This document shows positions 42,244-64,000 of a stretch of 64,000 bases of DNA, in pieces. The position numbers were made by a program, and so were the translations under genes. Each line of letters begins with the position of its first letter. Position 1 is the stretch's first letter. A model generated the notes under the pieces. It was given only the letters and a program-made list of their open reading frames with translations, was not told the DNA's origin and did no database searches. This stretch comes from Trematomus loennbergii (taxonomy: Eukaryota > Chordata > Actinopteri > Perciformes > Nototheniidae): positions 14,540,434 through 14,604,433 of the forward strand of contig JAAOOA010000033.1 of NCBI GenBank assembly GCA_012861695.1, given 5' to 3'.

Positions 42244-43200
42244 AGCTGTACTTGTTATATCTAACATCAATAGAAATACTTTATGCTTCATGCTGTTTGA
42301 CCATCCTACGTTATGTTACAGGAGATTTGTCCGTGTTACTTGATCCCACCCACCCCTTCAGGGGCTTCAGGGGATATGCACCCATTACCTCCTGATCCTT
42401 TATTTGAGCCCGCTCTGCAGCAGAGGCATTGTTCCAGCTGCGCTTATCGACACTGCTCATGTGGTCGAGTTGTATCCTGGAATGCAGAGGACTGAATAAA
42501 TGGAAAATCCCCCGCCCCTCGATCCAGAGTGAGTGCATAAAAGAAGCAACTAAACACAAAGACAAAATGTCTTACTCGATTTAAGATGAGAGTGGAAAAC
42601 TAAATTTTATAGCAAATACAAATAAACAGTTAAAAAAAAAGCTGCACATTGCAAGTGAGTCACCTCCCCAGGGCCAAAATAACCACCTTTAAATGTCTCA
42701 CAACAGAAGAAAGGTTGTTATGATAATCATGATTTAGATCTGACACGGAACATTAGGACACTGGAAAATAATTTGTTTGTGTATGTGAACTGAGCAAATC
42801 ACCTCCTACCATCTCTCCTTGGACTTTTTCCCCAGGAGGAGCAGCAAGAGACGAGGTGCACAGGGCCGTAATGTTAACATGTCGAGAGAACTGAGTCCCT
42901 CTGCTGATGCAACCAAACACAAGGTGTTTACAAGGGACCCAAAACTACAACAACCTGCAAAATACAGTGCTTTTAGTCTGAAATATAAAGAGTGACATTT
43001 AAACATTATTCGCAATTTTTTGTGTGTGCTCTAGATTTTTTTTTTTAAGCAGTAATGTGTTTTTTATACCTTAATTTAGCTTGTTTGGTAAAGTAACCTT
43101 AAAACCTCAGTTAAAATACAGGACATTAAACCCACTGGTTTTGGCATAGACAAGAACTCAAGAACTGCATGGGCATAGCAGCGTTATACACTTTCTTTTT
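42244..43200. other. Intergenic sequence downstream of cnga2
   Basis: No gene supportable. A minus-strand AATAAA equivalent (tttatt, 43204-43209) just to the right marks the likely end of the cnga2 transcript. Confidence 0.5.
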
Positions 43201-43289
43201 ATGTTTATTGACATGCATCCCTTTACACACAGCTAACCAATAAACCATTCTCACAATGTAAGTAAACTAAAATATCCTTATTTCTGTGT

Positions 43290-46200
43290 TCAGTGTTTTG
43301 TTGGGCTCTTTTGGTCCTCCGTTTGCACAGTGCTCCGATGCGGAGACCCCTCTGTGTGGGCACCAGGCCCCGGCTCTGTCTCTGCACACATGTCATCGCT
43401 CGCATCTGCGCCGCAGTCTGTCTGATTCAGCTGGCGCTCCAGCAGGGTGATGCGCTGCTTCAGCCGCTGCTGAGTGTGTTTGTACTCGCTGAGCAGACGG
43501 GCAAAGCGAGTCTGAAGTGTGTCCAGAGAGGACTCCAGCCTCTCCACCTTCTCCTCTGTGTCCTCCTTCTGCAGCCCGCCGCCCTCCTCGGTCTCATCCA
43601 GCAGACCCTCCTTCAGCAGGATCTCCCGGCCCCTGTCCTCCAGCACAGTCTTAGCATCTGGATACTCGGTCACTGCCTCCATCAAATCGTCCTTAGAGAG
43701 GCAGAAGAGATCGGAGTAACCCAAGCTGCGAATGTTGGCTGTCCGACGATTTCCCATCTTACTACCTTTTATGTTCAGAATGCTGATTTCCCCGAAGCAG
43801 CTGCCAGCGGTGAGGAGAGCATACTGTGTGACCCCGTCATCTCCCACCACAGCCAGCTTCCCCTCTTTTATGATATACATCTCCTTCCCGATGTCCCCTT
43901 TTCTGCAGATGTAGTCCCCTGGACTGAAGACCTGAGGGCGTAGCTTTAGCACAAGCTCCACCAGCAAGCCTGCCTCACAGTCTTGAAAAATGCGGACTTT
44001 CTTTAGTGTCTCCAGGTGTACATTAATCGCTATCTCAGCACGCAGTTTGTTTGGCAAATTCTTCAGCACCTCCTGCTCGTCTACTGCTTTCTGGTTGGTC
44101 CAGAGGTAGTCGAACCACTTAATGACGCGTGTCTCCAGTTCTTTACTGACTTTGCGGAAGTGCATGTAGTGTTTGATGGCGTCGATCCGAGCTTGAAACT
44201 CGGCACGTGTGGCATTCATGTTGGAAATCATGGAGCCAACATTTCCCACAATTGTGGCAAAGATCACACCCCAACGAGAAAGTCAAAAACCACAAACAGG
44301 TACTCCTCGTCCCGCACAGGAGCAGGCATCTCTCCAATGGTGGTAAGAGTGAGAGTTGACCAGTACAGGCAGTAGACATAACTCCGAGTCAAGGAGGCAT
44401 ACTCAGGTTTGGAAATGTTTGGGAACACCCAAGTGTCCGATCCAAATCCCAAAGAGTTGGATATAGCGTAGTAGATGCAGGCGTTCCAGTGGATGATGAC
44501 CAGGATGTAAAGCACCAGGTTGCCGATACGGAACAGGTTGGGGTAGTTGGTGCGTGTCTCAGTGCGGTCAAAGAATTCAAACATGCGTGGGAAGCGAAGC
44601 AGGCGGTTGAACCTGAGCTGTGGCGTGTGGATGCCGGTGGAGATGTACGCCAGGTCAGTGGGCAGGATGGACACTACGTCCAGTTTGAACTGTAAAGTCC
44701 TGACGTAGCTGTCTCGAAGCTTAGCGGGATCCTTCACCAGCAAACCTTGTTCCAGGAACCCTGAGACCAAGATAATAAAGCACAAATTCAGCTGTGCAGC
44801 AATCTTACCTTGCAGGTGTGTTTTATATCTGCCTTTTAGCATCTTTTAGCTCATTGTTTTGTTTTTTCTGTCTGTCAGTGACAGCTTCTGCCTTCTTGTT
44901 TCAGCAACATCTCATGAACTGTACACTTCCTGCTTATTAACAAATGGCAGACATGACAAACACAGTTAGCTACTAGCTGGTGAACATAGTGAAGCATTTA
45001 GCAGCGAAAGAGACAGATACTCCCTCAGGAGTTGGTGTAGATCAAAACAAAGCTAAAAGGTGTGTAAGTATTGGACTAGTTGACCAGAAACCCAACCCAA
45101 GGAATGCTATGTTGTTCTGTGTCTGCTGGATATGCAAAGGTTTTAAGAAACACTTTAAATGTGTTATGATAACTTGTTTTTGTTTAAACCATTGGCTAAT
45201 GTGCTGAACGTGACAACCATTTACATTTCTACTAGGATTGTCATTTTTTCCAGAAACTAAAACATATGACATTAAACAGTCAAACAAACATATTCCCATG
45301 GGTTCTTTAAAGTAGAGCACCTCTGTTGAATGACATTGTGTCATGATGCCAGAAGCTGTATGTTGAAATACATTACCTGTGCGAAGTCGGACGCATGTGT
45401 CCATGATGTACACAAAGTCAGAGAGGTAGTCCAACACCAGCCAGCAGATGTAGTTGCCCACCTGTAACTTCTCAAAGCATGCCCTGTGAATATATAAAAT
45501 AAAAGATTTACTGCTCCAGCCTAAAGTGGACATTAACACTCATACACTACATCCATCATCTCTTTACCCTCACAGATAACCATTGTGGTGTCATTACCTC
45601 GCTACAACGATGAACCAATTGTAGAGCACCGCTACGGCGATAACAGATAACCAGCGGTAGTAGGCGTTATCGGATGGGGACACCACAAACAAATTCCACT
45701 TTTTCCTGAAAACATGGAGAGATTGCACATTATAAAGTCAGGCACAACTGTGGCTCATGTATATCTCTATAGAGTTAGTATATCACTGCAAAAACATGCA
45801 GAAAAATGTGAATGTGAAAAATGACAGAGATTAATCAACATCTCTGAGAGCAGAACTGCCCTTTTTTATTGGAGAAAAACCTTTATTTAAAGAGGGTGGA
45901 TACTTTTTAGGAACAGTTCATCCCAAAATCAAAAACATATTTTCTTCTTACCTTTAGTGCTCTTTATTACTAAATATTGTTTTGATGTAGATTGTAGATG
46001 GTTGGATATCAGGAAAGAAATTACATATGAAAAACCTAACAGCCTTTTCAACTCTTTCACTTTTCCTTCCACCACATCACCAGACAAGAGGAAGTGTGCA
46101 TCTGTTTGTGGCTCAAAGGCTCTTGCTCATGCACTAACAGGTGTACTTGGGTAAAAGGAAAATAGTTCCTACATAAAACTGACTGAAATAAAAAAAAGAC

Positions 46201-48686
46201 ATTGCTATTGAGTTTTTCAAATGTATTCATTTGGCGTTTTGAGCATCACAATGCGAGTGCCGTAAAGTTTCATTATATTGCAGAGAAGCAAAACAGCACT
46301 ATGCCCAATATCTTCAACACTTGACAAAACACACCAAAACAATCAAGATTTATATATTTAATACATGTTAAAAATAAATTGAGTATTTTTGATTTTGGGT
46401 AGAGACGTGTCTGGTATTAACAACGTTGATTGTTAAATTGTTGTTGTTTTACAAAGGAAATAACAGAAGTGTACTGGTGTGCGTGTTTCTCGTGTTCGGT
46501 TTAGTGTGGCATACCTAAAGATCCCTTTGGGATTGTTGCCATTAGCGTCTGGTTGCGTGTTGCTGATGCGACTGGGGGCCATTCTCAGCTCAGGGCCACG
46601 AAAGCGCTCCAGGAAGGAGTCTGGACGCTCCTCCTCCTCCAGCAGGCTCCTGTGGGCCCATTCCCTCAGCCTCACCACCAGGCCCACCAGCCTGACACAG
46701 GAAACACACAGACTCTCATCACATCCTACAGAACTTTCTGATATATGAGAATAAAAGCATGACAGTCACACAAGGAGCAAAATCAATACAGTTGAGCATG
46801 AATACAGTCTCATTTGGTTGGACGATTAAAGGACAGGAATCACAATTCATCTTTCTTATCAAACATATGTAATTGTTTGATAAAAAAGCAAGAAAGAAGA
46901 AAAACTTTATCTTGTCTTATCTAGAAAAATGTTTGGATTCATTTATGGCTTTTACTGTGACATATTATAATTTGTACAAATGGTTTAGTCCCAGAATTAG
47001 TCTTAAAATAACATTTTAATGGGTAAGAACTGTCTTGAATTCTCTTTAATCCCAACTGATCGTTTTAGTTTAATCAAATTCAAATTTTATATTTAGTACA
47101 TAAATTACAATATAAAGTACACCAATAACTAGTTTTACACAATAACATACAGGCCTATTTCTTTGGTTTTAATAGAACACAAAGTCACCAGAATCTGTGA
47201 GAGCCTGAATCCAGTTGGTAAAATCATGTTTTCTTTATTAGCCATGGACTGTTTTAAGAAGCGAGCCAACCTTTGCTACAACATTATTCAACAAGTAAGA
47301 ATATAAAAAGAGCTGCACAACAATGTGTCACCATTGATCAGTGAGTGTCTGAAAGCTTTGTGAAGGAGGCTTTACCTTGACATGGCTCCATTCCTTTGAA
47401 ATGAATTTATGGAATTGCGTCCATGATGATCGAGAGTGGCGACTCTTTGTAGCTCTGAGGATGTGTCATCACACACAGACGGCACCCTGGGAGTAAGAAC
47501 ACACATGTGGACTCTTCTGTCAAACCAATGTCAGATACAGAGACTTTAAAGGTCACCTATTATGCAAAATCCACTTTTTCATGTATTTTATACATAAACA
47601 TGTGTCCCCTCAGGAAAAAAGATTTGCTCACTTTTGTCCTGATCCATTTATATAAAAATCTGTCAGAGTTTGGCCACTTTATGATGTCATAACGTTTTTT
47701 TGGCTTGTGTAACCATTAGCCAATAACCAACCAAGGTAACACCTGCCCACCTTATCACCTGAATCTCCTCCTAGAGCACCATTAGGCGCGTTCACACCAA
47801 GTACTTTGCCGTATTTAGTGCCGGCACTCATTACCCCAGGGCATTTAGTACAGATCGCGTTCACACCGGAGTACTTCTCCCTGAGGGAAGATTACGCAAA
47901 TGAGCCGCTGACGTCACTTAGTCTTCTTCTGCTTTGGGTTTACTGGCAGGCCGCAAACAAATTCACGGCGTATACTGCCACCTGGAGTCCCCGGCCGGAA
48001 GTCCCCGGAGTTGGGGACTGGCTTCGCTTCAACTGAAGCCTTCCGAGTAAATCGCCGGAACGCCGACACCTCTTCATCTCCAGTTAGTCTCTCTGCGTTT
48101 GTGCGCTGGGCGAATGCTAATGCTAATAATGCTAATGCCAGGATAATAAAATGGGGGCACTTTTTTCCCCCAGGAAAGTACCATCTCTCAGCAGGCACTA
48201 AAAATGGGGGGTAAAAGTTCCCGAGATGAAGTGCTCTTTTTGGTGTGAACGCGACATAAGGGGTACTAACGGAACTAAACGTGAAAAGTACGGTGAAAAG
48301 TACTCCGGTGTGAACGCGGCTATTGTGTTATTTTTAACCAAATATCTCTCAGAGGGTGTGGGAGTGGCTCCTTATTTTCATCTAAAGTAACAGACAGAGA
48401 ATCAGCACTTTTGAAACAGGGCTGAAACAGAGGGGATTATGGGATGCTACAATGCACGATCTGTTTGGTATTTCGAGGCAAACACTTCAGAGACATGTAT
48501 TGTATATATCTGAGACCTATAATATATTGATGAAAAATAGTATAATAGGTCCCCTTTAAAACACATGATTTAAAACAGTTCTCACCTGCTCAGAATGCTC
48601 TCGGCTCTCCCGATCTCCTCCTCCAAGGTGGTCTTCACTGACAGGTTGTGTGGGGACCGGTCTCTCTCCGCTGTGTGGCCCGTCAT
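43290..48686 (-). CDS. cnga2: Cyclic nucleotide-gated channel alpha 2 (olfactory type), with an apparent 1-base deletion
   Basis: Pore-forming subunit of the cAMP/cGMP-gated cation channel of olfactory neuron cilia. Exons in transcript order: 48686-48586, 47486-47376, 46691-46515, 45705-45598, 45483-45377, 44760-43290. The start [16 protein letters not shown] is chosen because only that frame joins exon 2 in phase; an overlapping longer frame from 48771 does not. The sum is 2075 bases, one short of 692 codons; the break is at about 44266-44270, where GVLIFATIV is expected. Corrected, the protein has 691 residues (human 664). Visible: [12 protein letters not shown]1 and S2 segments in exons 4-5, S4 with [16 protein letters not shown]5 [11 protein letters not shown], pore helix and filter [10 protein letters not shown] (about 336-345), S6, C-linker [10 protein letters not shown], and a cyclic-nucleotide-binding domain with [10 protein letters not shown] and [17 protein letters not shown]-terminal coiled coil ([19 protein letters not shown]) is the CLZ trimerisation region. 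The S6/C-linker and binding domain match CNGA2 better than CNGA1 or CNGA3. Confidence 0.93.
47550..48555. mobile_element. TTAA-flanked MITE in cnga2 intron 1, interrupted by a second MITE
   Basis: The left terminus aggtcacctattatgc and the right terminus ataataggtcccct (reverse complement aggggacctattat) are inverted repeats next to TTAA on both sides (47546-47549 and 48556-48559). The pattern fits a piggyBac-like non-autonomous element. Its body is split by the element at 47783-48322. Without that insert it would be about 470 bp. Confidence 0.78.
47783..48322 (+). mobile_element. MITE of the gcgttcacacc family, nested
   Basis: The left end tag-gcgcgttcacaccaagtac and the right end actccggtgtgaacgcggcta are inverted. 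Subterminal gcgttcacacc copies lie at about 47859 and, inverted, at 48241. It is the same family as 4836-5128, in opposite orientation, and more complete. The interior includes a short gctaatgctaataatgctaa repeat. It is inserted inside the TTAA element, so it is the younger of the two. Confidence 0.78.
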
Positions 48687-48986
48687 CTTCAGGCCTGCAG
48701 GTGTGGACAAACTCTAATGTTACTGCCTCCTTTGTGGTCAGTGACTCTGTGTGCATGGCAGTGTTCAGCATAGGTTCACTTGACTTTCCTCACAGAGACA
48801 CTTGGCAGCAGAAGAGTTCTTTAAGGTGTCTGTGGGGGTGTTTATAGTGCGTGTGACAAATTACAGTCAGGGGACAGGGGGACGTCTGAGACTGTCTGCC
48901 ACCCTCCCTCACCTGGTTGCTGTGGTGATTGAAGCAGCTATAAGAGAAACTGCATGATTGCCTAAAAATGCATGTTTTTGATGAAC

Positions 48987-51900
48987 CAAATGCCATTTCC
49001 TCGGAGCGTCCCCCCCACCAGAATGTGAGCAGTAACGCTTTTCAACCCTCTGACACATGAAGAGGTGATTAGGCGACTGTTATCATTGTGTGGCTAATTG
49101 GCGGATCATTAACGAAAACACACACACAGTCGGCCTGAAGCCTCTGGGCTCAGCCAGCCAATCAGCTGATCTCCCTCAGGAGCAGCATCGCTTAGGAAAC
49201 CAGAGTGTTCACTGAGGACAAAGAGTTTCATGTATGTGTCATTATTGCTGCAGTCACTGAGAGGGCTGTAACAAGTGGTAATTTAACTGCAAAGAGACCC
49301 ATTATCATTAGTGGTTTTTCCTGTTAGGCTTTTTTATGGTTCTATCATTTTTGAATAATTCTGCATTATTTTATGGAAAGTTTCTGAGAAGCAACAGTGA
49401 AACTTTGTACTAATTATGGGATTATTCCCACTAATTGCTAATGCAACTAGCATGGGCAATTATTATTGAAAATATACTTTCCAAAAATAAATGAAAAAAT
49501 TATAAATGTTTACTTTACGTGCATTTTGGTCATGCAATTACCTATTTCTCCTTATTAATAAATTACAGGAAAGATCTGTGAAAAAGCTTAACCTTTAATA
49601 CAAATAATGAGCTTCATTAACATGGTGACAAAAAGCTTCCCTATATAATTCCATACAAATATTTTGTTATATATTTTACTTAATTAAAGCTTCTATTTGT
49701 TGTACTGGTAATACACTATGCTGCACATTTCAACAACCTTTTTTATTTTCTTTAACTCTATTAAATTAACATCATTGCTCTACAAATGCCAGGGGGAAAA
49801 ATATAAACATCCTGGGAATGTAAATCAGTTCAAACATGGTTTATTCTTACCTTTAGATTCCTTCAGTTACTCCAAAAAGATCCTCACGGTGACTTCACAC
49901 AGAGACACCCAGAGCCGCTCTCTAACGGCCGCTCCATCCTCAGCGCCCACCATCAAACTGCATCCAAGACTAGTTCAACAACAACCACAAGTCCTGTGCT
50001 GGCAACACTTTCTGTGAGCCTCCTCTCAAGGTGCGCTCCCCTCTCCCCCCCTCCCCCCTCAGGAGCATGCAACCTGTAGTCCGCCTATCCACATGCAGGA
50101 TGGTAGATGCTGCAGGGCGGAGACACAATCCAGCTTCAGACTGAGGAGAAGCAGAGCATTCAACATCTCTTTTGTCCCATTTGGTCTTCAGCTCTCTTTA
50201 CAAATGGTTGATGTAAACAATGTCTTATGTAATACTTAATGTTAGGCTTTTTACCTGACATTATTCTGCATTGACATATTTGATAATCATGTGTATCATA
50301 TTATATTTACTTTGGTTAAATATTAGCTTGCCATGGAGGAAAATAACTAAAGTAATGGTATACTTAAACTTGTGCTTAATATCAGTTTTCATACTTGACT
50401 TTCCAAATGGTGCTACTTTATACTTCTACGATACATGTTACACTGAAACTTTTACTTTTGAACCAGTTGTCACCGAAGTAATAGATGATTGATGAGTGAC
50501 ACATTGAGGCATCGGCATATATCATCTGCAAAATAAGTACTACTTTCATTACACTTTCAGATAATACTTCAGTACTTTTAGAAATCATTTTACTTTTAAT
50601 GAGTACTTTAACTTAAGTAAAGGACCTGATTAATTATTTCTGGATGTTAATACACGTTTTTTAAATAGGTATTGCAAATAGGGCTAAATTGCGACACATT
50701 TGGCGTAATATTTTTGCGCAGTTTGGTGTGTAGTTTTGTCTTTATCAGGAATATTTTCATCATTGGTTTATTTATTATTCCAAGTTTAATATGAAACTTG
50801 GCCTGCCATTGTCTTTTCTGCCTTTTTCCTCCATTTCATTTTTTTGTTGTTAATAAATACTATTAGAAAAAAGTTTTGTTATGTTATAATGAAACTATTT
50901 TTGAACTAACACACTGCATGCAGACTGTCTATCAGAAGCAACTGGAGCTTTGAGAGGATGAAGGCCACAGGAGACGGCCTCCTCATCACCGTCTCTCTCA
51001 CAGAGCCTGGCAGTCTCAGTTTTAATCCAATCCGTAGAAAACTGAAGTCTAGCTGAGGAAGCCATCAGGGAGCGAAGCCCAGAGGACTTTACATGGGACT
51101 GAGATTCAGCCCAGTGAACAGAGAACTACAATCTGCCACCTCCGTCCCCTGTCGCACCGACACACTGTTGATGGACTGTAAAGACAATCCTGCCTGTTAC
51201 CAAGAGACGAGAGCACACAGAAACAACTTTACAGAACATTATAAAGCATTTTGGGGCATTTCCTTGGGGCCTAGTAGCAGGGAGGGGAAACAAACAATAC
51301 ATCTATATATTTTTACGAGGTGGTATTTTTAAACAGGTATTGTGTTTTATGATGAAAAGAGGGAAGATTATAAAAGCATGAGGGCAGTACAAAGAGAGAT
51401 AAGATAAGAAAAAGGAGAAGCAGGCAGCAGTAAAATGAGGTTAAAGCCGGATCATAAAGGGGATGTAAAAGAAGTTTGTGTCTGTTAACAGATTTCTTCT
51501 GTTGGATAGTGTGTGTCTTCAGTTTACACAGATCACAGCAGATGGAGTTGCCGTAGCAGATTATATTTTCTGAGCACGTTGGGTTACACATTAAGATTAA
51601 AAGTAATACTTGCCTTAGAAATAACAGTTGCTAAGTAACAGCTGACACAGACCACATGGTGAGATTGTTTAGGAAATGTTTTTTAAATCTCAAGTAAATT
51701 CAAATTCAACTGATAAAAGAACTATCATGAAAAATGTAAATAGAACAAGGATTGATAAATGGCTAAAAGATAAACAAATATCTCAAAGGAATCATATCTA
51801 TATAATACAAACTTTCTTTATATGCTTTCTCATTTAGGAATGAACAGCATGTGGAAAATGTGTTTTACATTTCTGAAGATATTACAGGTTTTGACAGATG

Positions 51901-52140
51901 TTTAATTTAAAAGCCTCATACACTCATTATTTGACATTTTACTGTTTTAGTAATTACTACCATATACTATTTTGGGTGCTTATGATTGAAGTATATATAA
52001 TCTTTCTTTCTGGGAATTAAGATTTGGGTTGTAACTATTGTAACTAGTTTGATAAGACATGGGTTAAAAAAAGTATTCTTTTTTTGTTAATAAGTGTGAA
52101 ATCATAAAGATAAAGAAACACATGAGCAGTATTCAAATTC
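48987..52140. other. Intergenic region between cnga2 and pls3
   Basis: About 3 kb with no gene I can support. C-rich and CpG-containing sequence at about 49900-50100 could be a cnga2 promoter or leader exon. At about 50340-50620 there are diverged tactttta/acttaagta words like the hAT elements but no clear ends. The stretch 50940-51200 is less AT-rich and has a 33-codon frame without recognisable homology. Confidence 0.4.
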
Positions 52141-52143
52141 ATA

Positions 52144-53075
52144 TTTATTGTTACATGTAAAGCACTTTAAGAGTAGACATTAACGTGAGACCAAATACAA
52201 TTTAGCCATCGTCATAGAATATGATGAAACTACCTGGAATGAAGTTACTCTTTATATTTGGTAATGTTGAGTACAAAAGAAAGGGGAAAACCTGAAAGCG
52301 AAAGAGAACAAATCGTCTTTGAGACGGGAAGAAGGCACAGCAGAAGCCAGGAGAGTCCAGTCGCCTGCTCCTCATACAACGTAACAGACCGAGGACAACG
52401 CAAATCAAAGAGTCCAACACAACACCGACCAGACGCCCCCCCAAAAAAACAGCATTTACTTCGAGTAATAATCCCAAGAAACAAACAAATGACGAGTACA
52501 AGAATACAGACAGCGCGCCAGGTTGGTCAGGACTATACTCTGACCGTATGGCTTCTGCATACAGATATGTAGTTTATGGCGCCAGTTATTAAGACATGCT
52601 TCGTTAAGAGAGAGGCAATGTTTGGGTGTTTTTTCCATTAGTGCTCCACCTAAACATCTTTATTTTGTAAGTATGGTTCAAAAGGAATGTGTGTTGCTTG
52701 ATCAGGGATATCATTTACCAATCAGTCCGAGTAAAAATATGTAAACAACCTTGCAGCTGGAAATATGAATACTCGCTTTTAAAAAACAGCATTCCTTACA
52801 CAAGAGTTCTGAATGTTAGAAGTAACAAGTTGTCCTCTGTAACAAGACACCCATCTCTTTTAAGACATTTTAGTATTTTGGATTCACTTTAAATAAGAGG
52901 AAAATATTCTTCAGTAAACACCTCAATAAGAGGCAGGGATCCAGGCGGATTTCTGATTTTGACTTCATGTTTTTCTCTATCAGTAAAAAAAAACCCTGTC
53001 ATTCCTTCAGTTGGGGGAGCTCTTCAAAATGGCTTTTGGGTTTAGGCAAGTGTCACAATGATCCCAGCCAGTCTC
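52144..53075 (-). other. pls3: pls3 3'UTR
   Basis: Non-coding sequence after the plastin stop on the minus strand. The tttatt at 52144-52149 reads AATAAA on the minus strand and is a good candidate poly(A) signal; another lies near 52660. Confidence 0.55.
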
Positions 53076-62764
<9,689 letters not shown>

Positions 62765-62779
62765 GTTTCTGTGATTGAC

Positions 62780-64000
62780 CTAAGGTGGTCAGTCAAAGAA
62801 AGGTGGGACTGTAGAGAGAAAAATAGCTCAGAGTTAAAAACAGGGTCTCAAAAGATGATTTAAAAAGAATTTAAGAGGAACCGCAACTTTATCAGCCTCC
62901 TATTAACCCCCTTTTCAGGCCTACTCGCTGTTCCGCCAGTCCTACAGGCAGTTCTCAACTGTTCTGCCACCTACAGAGAAGTGACCTTACAGTAACTCCC
63001 CAGGAAGAACACAAGTCCCTCCCCTTCTTCTGTCAGGTCAAAGAAACTCTTAATGCCCACAGATCATATCTACCGCTTTCTATAGTTTCTCTCTTGAGCT
63101 CTGTTCCTTTTCCAAGCAGTTCTTTCTCCCATAATCAAAGTCCTTTCCTGTTCCATTGTGTAGCAATATGTCCACGCACTATAAAAAACTGCCAGAGAAA
63201 CTGAGACTAATGCACTCTTTTGATGATTTACACAACTCATGTCCTCCTAATCCTTTAAAAACTGAGCATTTTCTACTATAAGTTGTTGCCTTATTGTGGT
63301 TGAATATTGTCATGTAAACTGAGTTAGATGGGGAAAACGATAACATGTGACAACATAACATTTGGACTATTTATGAGGCTTCTGTCAGGGCTGTTAGGAG
63401 CTTGATGCTGTTTTTACCACACATCTTTTTTGGTTATTTATTTGACTTTTTAGCAGAGCGTCCTCACCGAGCAGAAATATCCTTTAATGTGTGCAGACGA
63501 CTACAGCCAGCGAGAGTCAATCTCAGTTGTTTTTCTAGCTTAAAAAAACAGTGTTCCTGAACTCCTCTGAGGCAAAGCAGCCATCTGAAAATGACTGAAA
63601 ATAAAGGAATTCCTCAGAGTACCTCCTTCCCGTTCTGTAGTGGCAGAGGAATGCACATTGAGGCCTGGGCAGATCGAGCTTCACTTACACCGAGGTGAGC
63701 AGGGTGTGTTACCTCGCTCACCAAGGCTAAACTGGTATGATGACATTCCTCTCTAACACAAGTGTTCGGAAACAAAGATGAGGTTTATACTGTGGTGAAC
63801 TAAGAACTAGGGATTTTTCCAGACAGAAAAGTGTGCCCATTTCCTGATTAAAAATACAGATTGGCAATTTTCACAGTGTGTGAGTCAGGACTCCTGGGCA
63901 AGGTCATTTCCACAGTGATACATGTCTAAAAATGAGGGAAATAGGTCAATATAAATATAAGCCTGATTTTGTGAATTTGTTATAGTTCCAACCCCCCTTG
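62780..64000 (-). other. pls3: pls3 5' intron or upstream region
   Basis: The acceptor at 62780-62781 (minus-strand ccttag) shows that the pls3 transcript continues to the right. No first exon can be fixed with confidence, and it may lie beyond the window. No other gene is seen. Confidence 0.5.

Noticed and set aside
43293..43943. 216-codon open frame on the plus strand
   Set aside because: Antisense to the C-terminal exon of cnga2, which is conserved throughout.
48556..48771. Frame starting MLNTAMHTESL as the cnga2 N-terminus
   Set aside because: It cannot join the next exon in phase. The overlapping frame from 48686 (MTGHTAERD) joins correctly and resembles known CNGA2 starts.

Overview
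This window comes from a vertebrate nuclear genome, almost certainly a percomorph-type teleost. The genes are split into many short exons with GT/AG borders. The promoters are rich in the gctaac/gttagc words typical of fish. The introns hold common fish repeats: tRNA-derived SINEs, hAT-type elements with 8-bp target duplications, TTAA-flanked miniature elements and 3' tails of non-LTR elements. I see no bacterial, organellar or viral genes.

Six protein-coding genes can be followed exon by exon. From left to right: (1) brwd3, + strand, 2276-20034, 40 coding exons, a WD40/tandem-bromodomain chromatin protein; (2) a TENT5-family (FAM46) terminal nucleotidyltransferase, best called tent5d, - strand, 27286-25040, one coding exon with a large extra segment of about 350 residues; (3) chmp1b, + strand, 31111-33666, 8 exons, an ESCRT-III subunit; (4) a RagA/RagB GTPase, + strand, 36277-39944, 9 coding exons; (5) cnga2, - strand, 48686-43290, 6 coding exons, the olfactory-type cyclic-nucleotide-gated channel alpha subunit; (6) a plastin, best called pls3, - strand, 62764-53076, 15 coding exons, an EF-hand/four-CH-domain actin bundler.

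The genes do not form a pathway. What links them is synteny: the likely human counterparts (BRWD3, TENT5D, an intron-bearing CHMP1B relative, RRAGB, CNGA2, PLS3) are, from memory, X-linked, so the window looks like a piece of the ancestral vertebrate linkage group that became part of the mammalian X. tent5d and chmp1b are divergent and probably share the promoter region 30300-31110. brwd3 and tent5d converge at about 21.9-23.4 kb, and the Rag gene and cnga2 converge at about 40.2-43.2 kb.

Five coding exons carry an apparent single-base indel (four missing bases and one extra). In each gene, correcting for it brings the total coding length to a whole number of codons close to the human protein length. 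I read these as sequence errors or individual variants, not as evidence for pseudogenes. The most unusual biological features are the TENT5 insertion, the side-by-side intron-bearing chmp1b and Rag genes, and several intact transposon insertions whose target duplications can be read directly.
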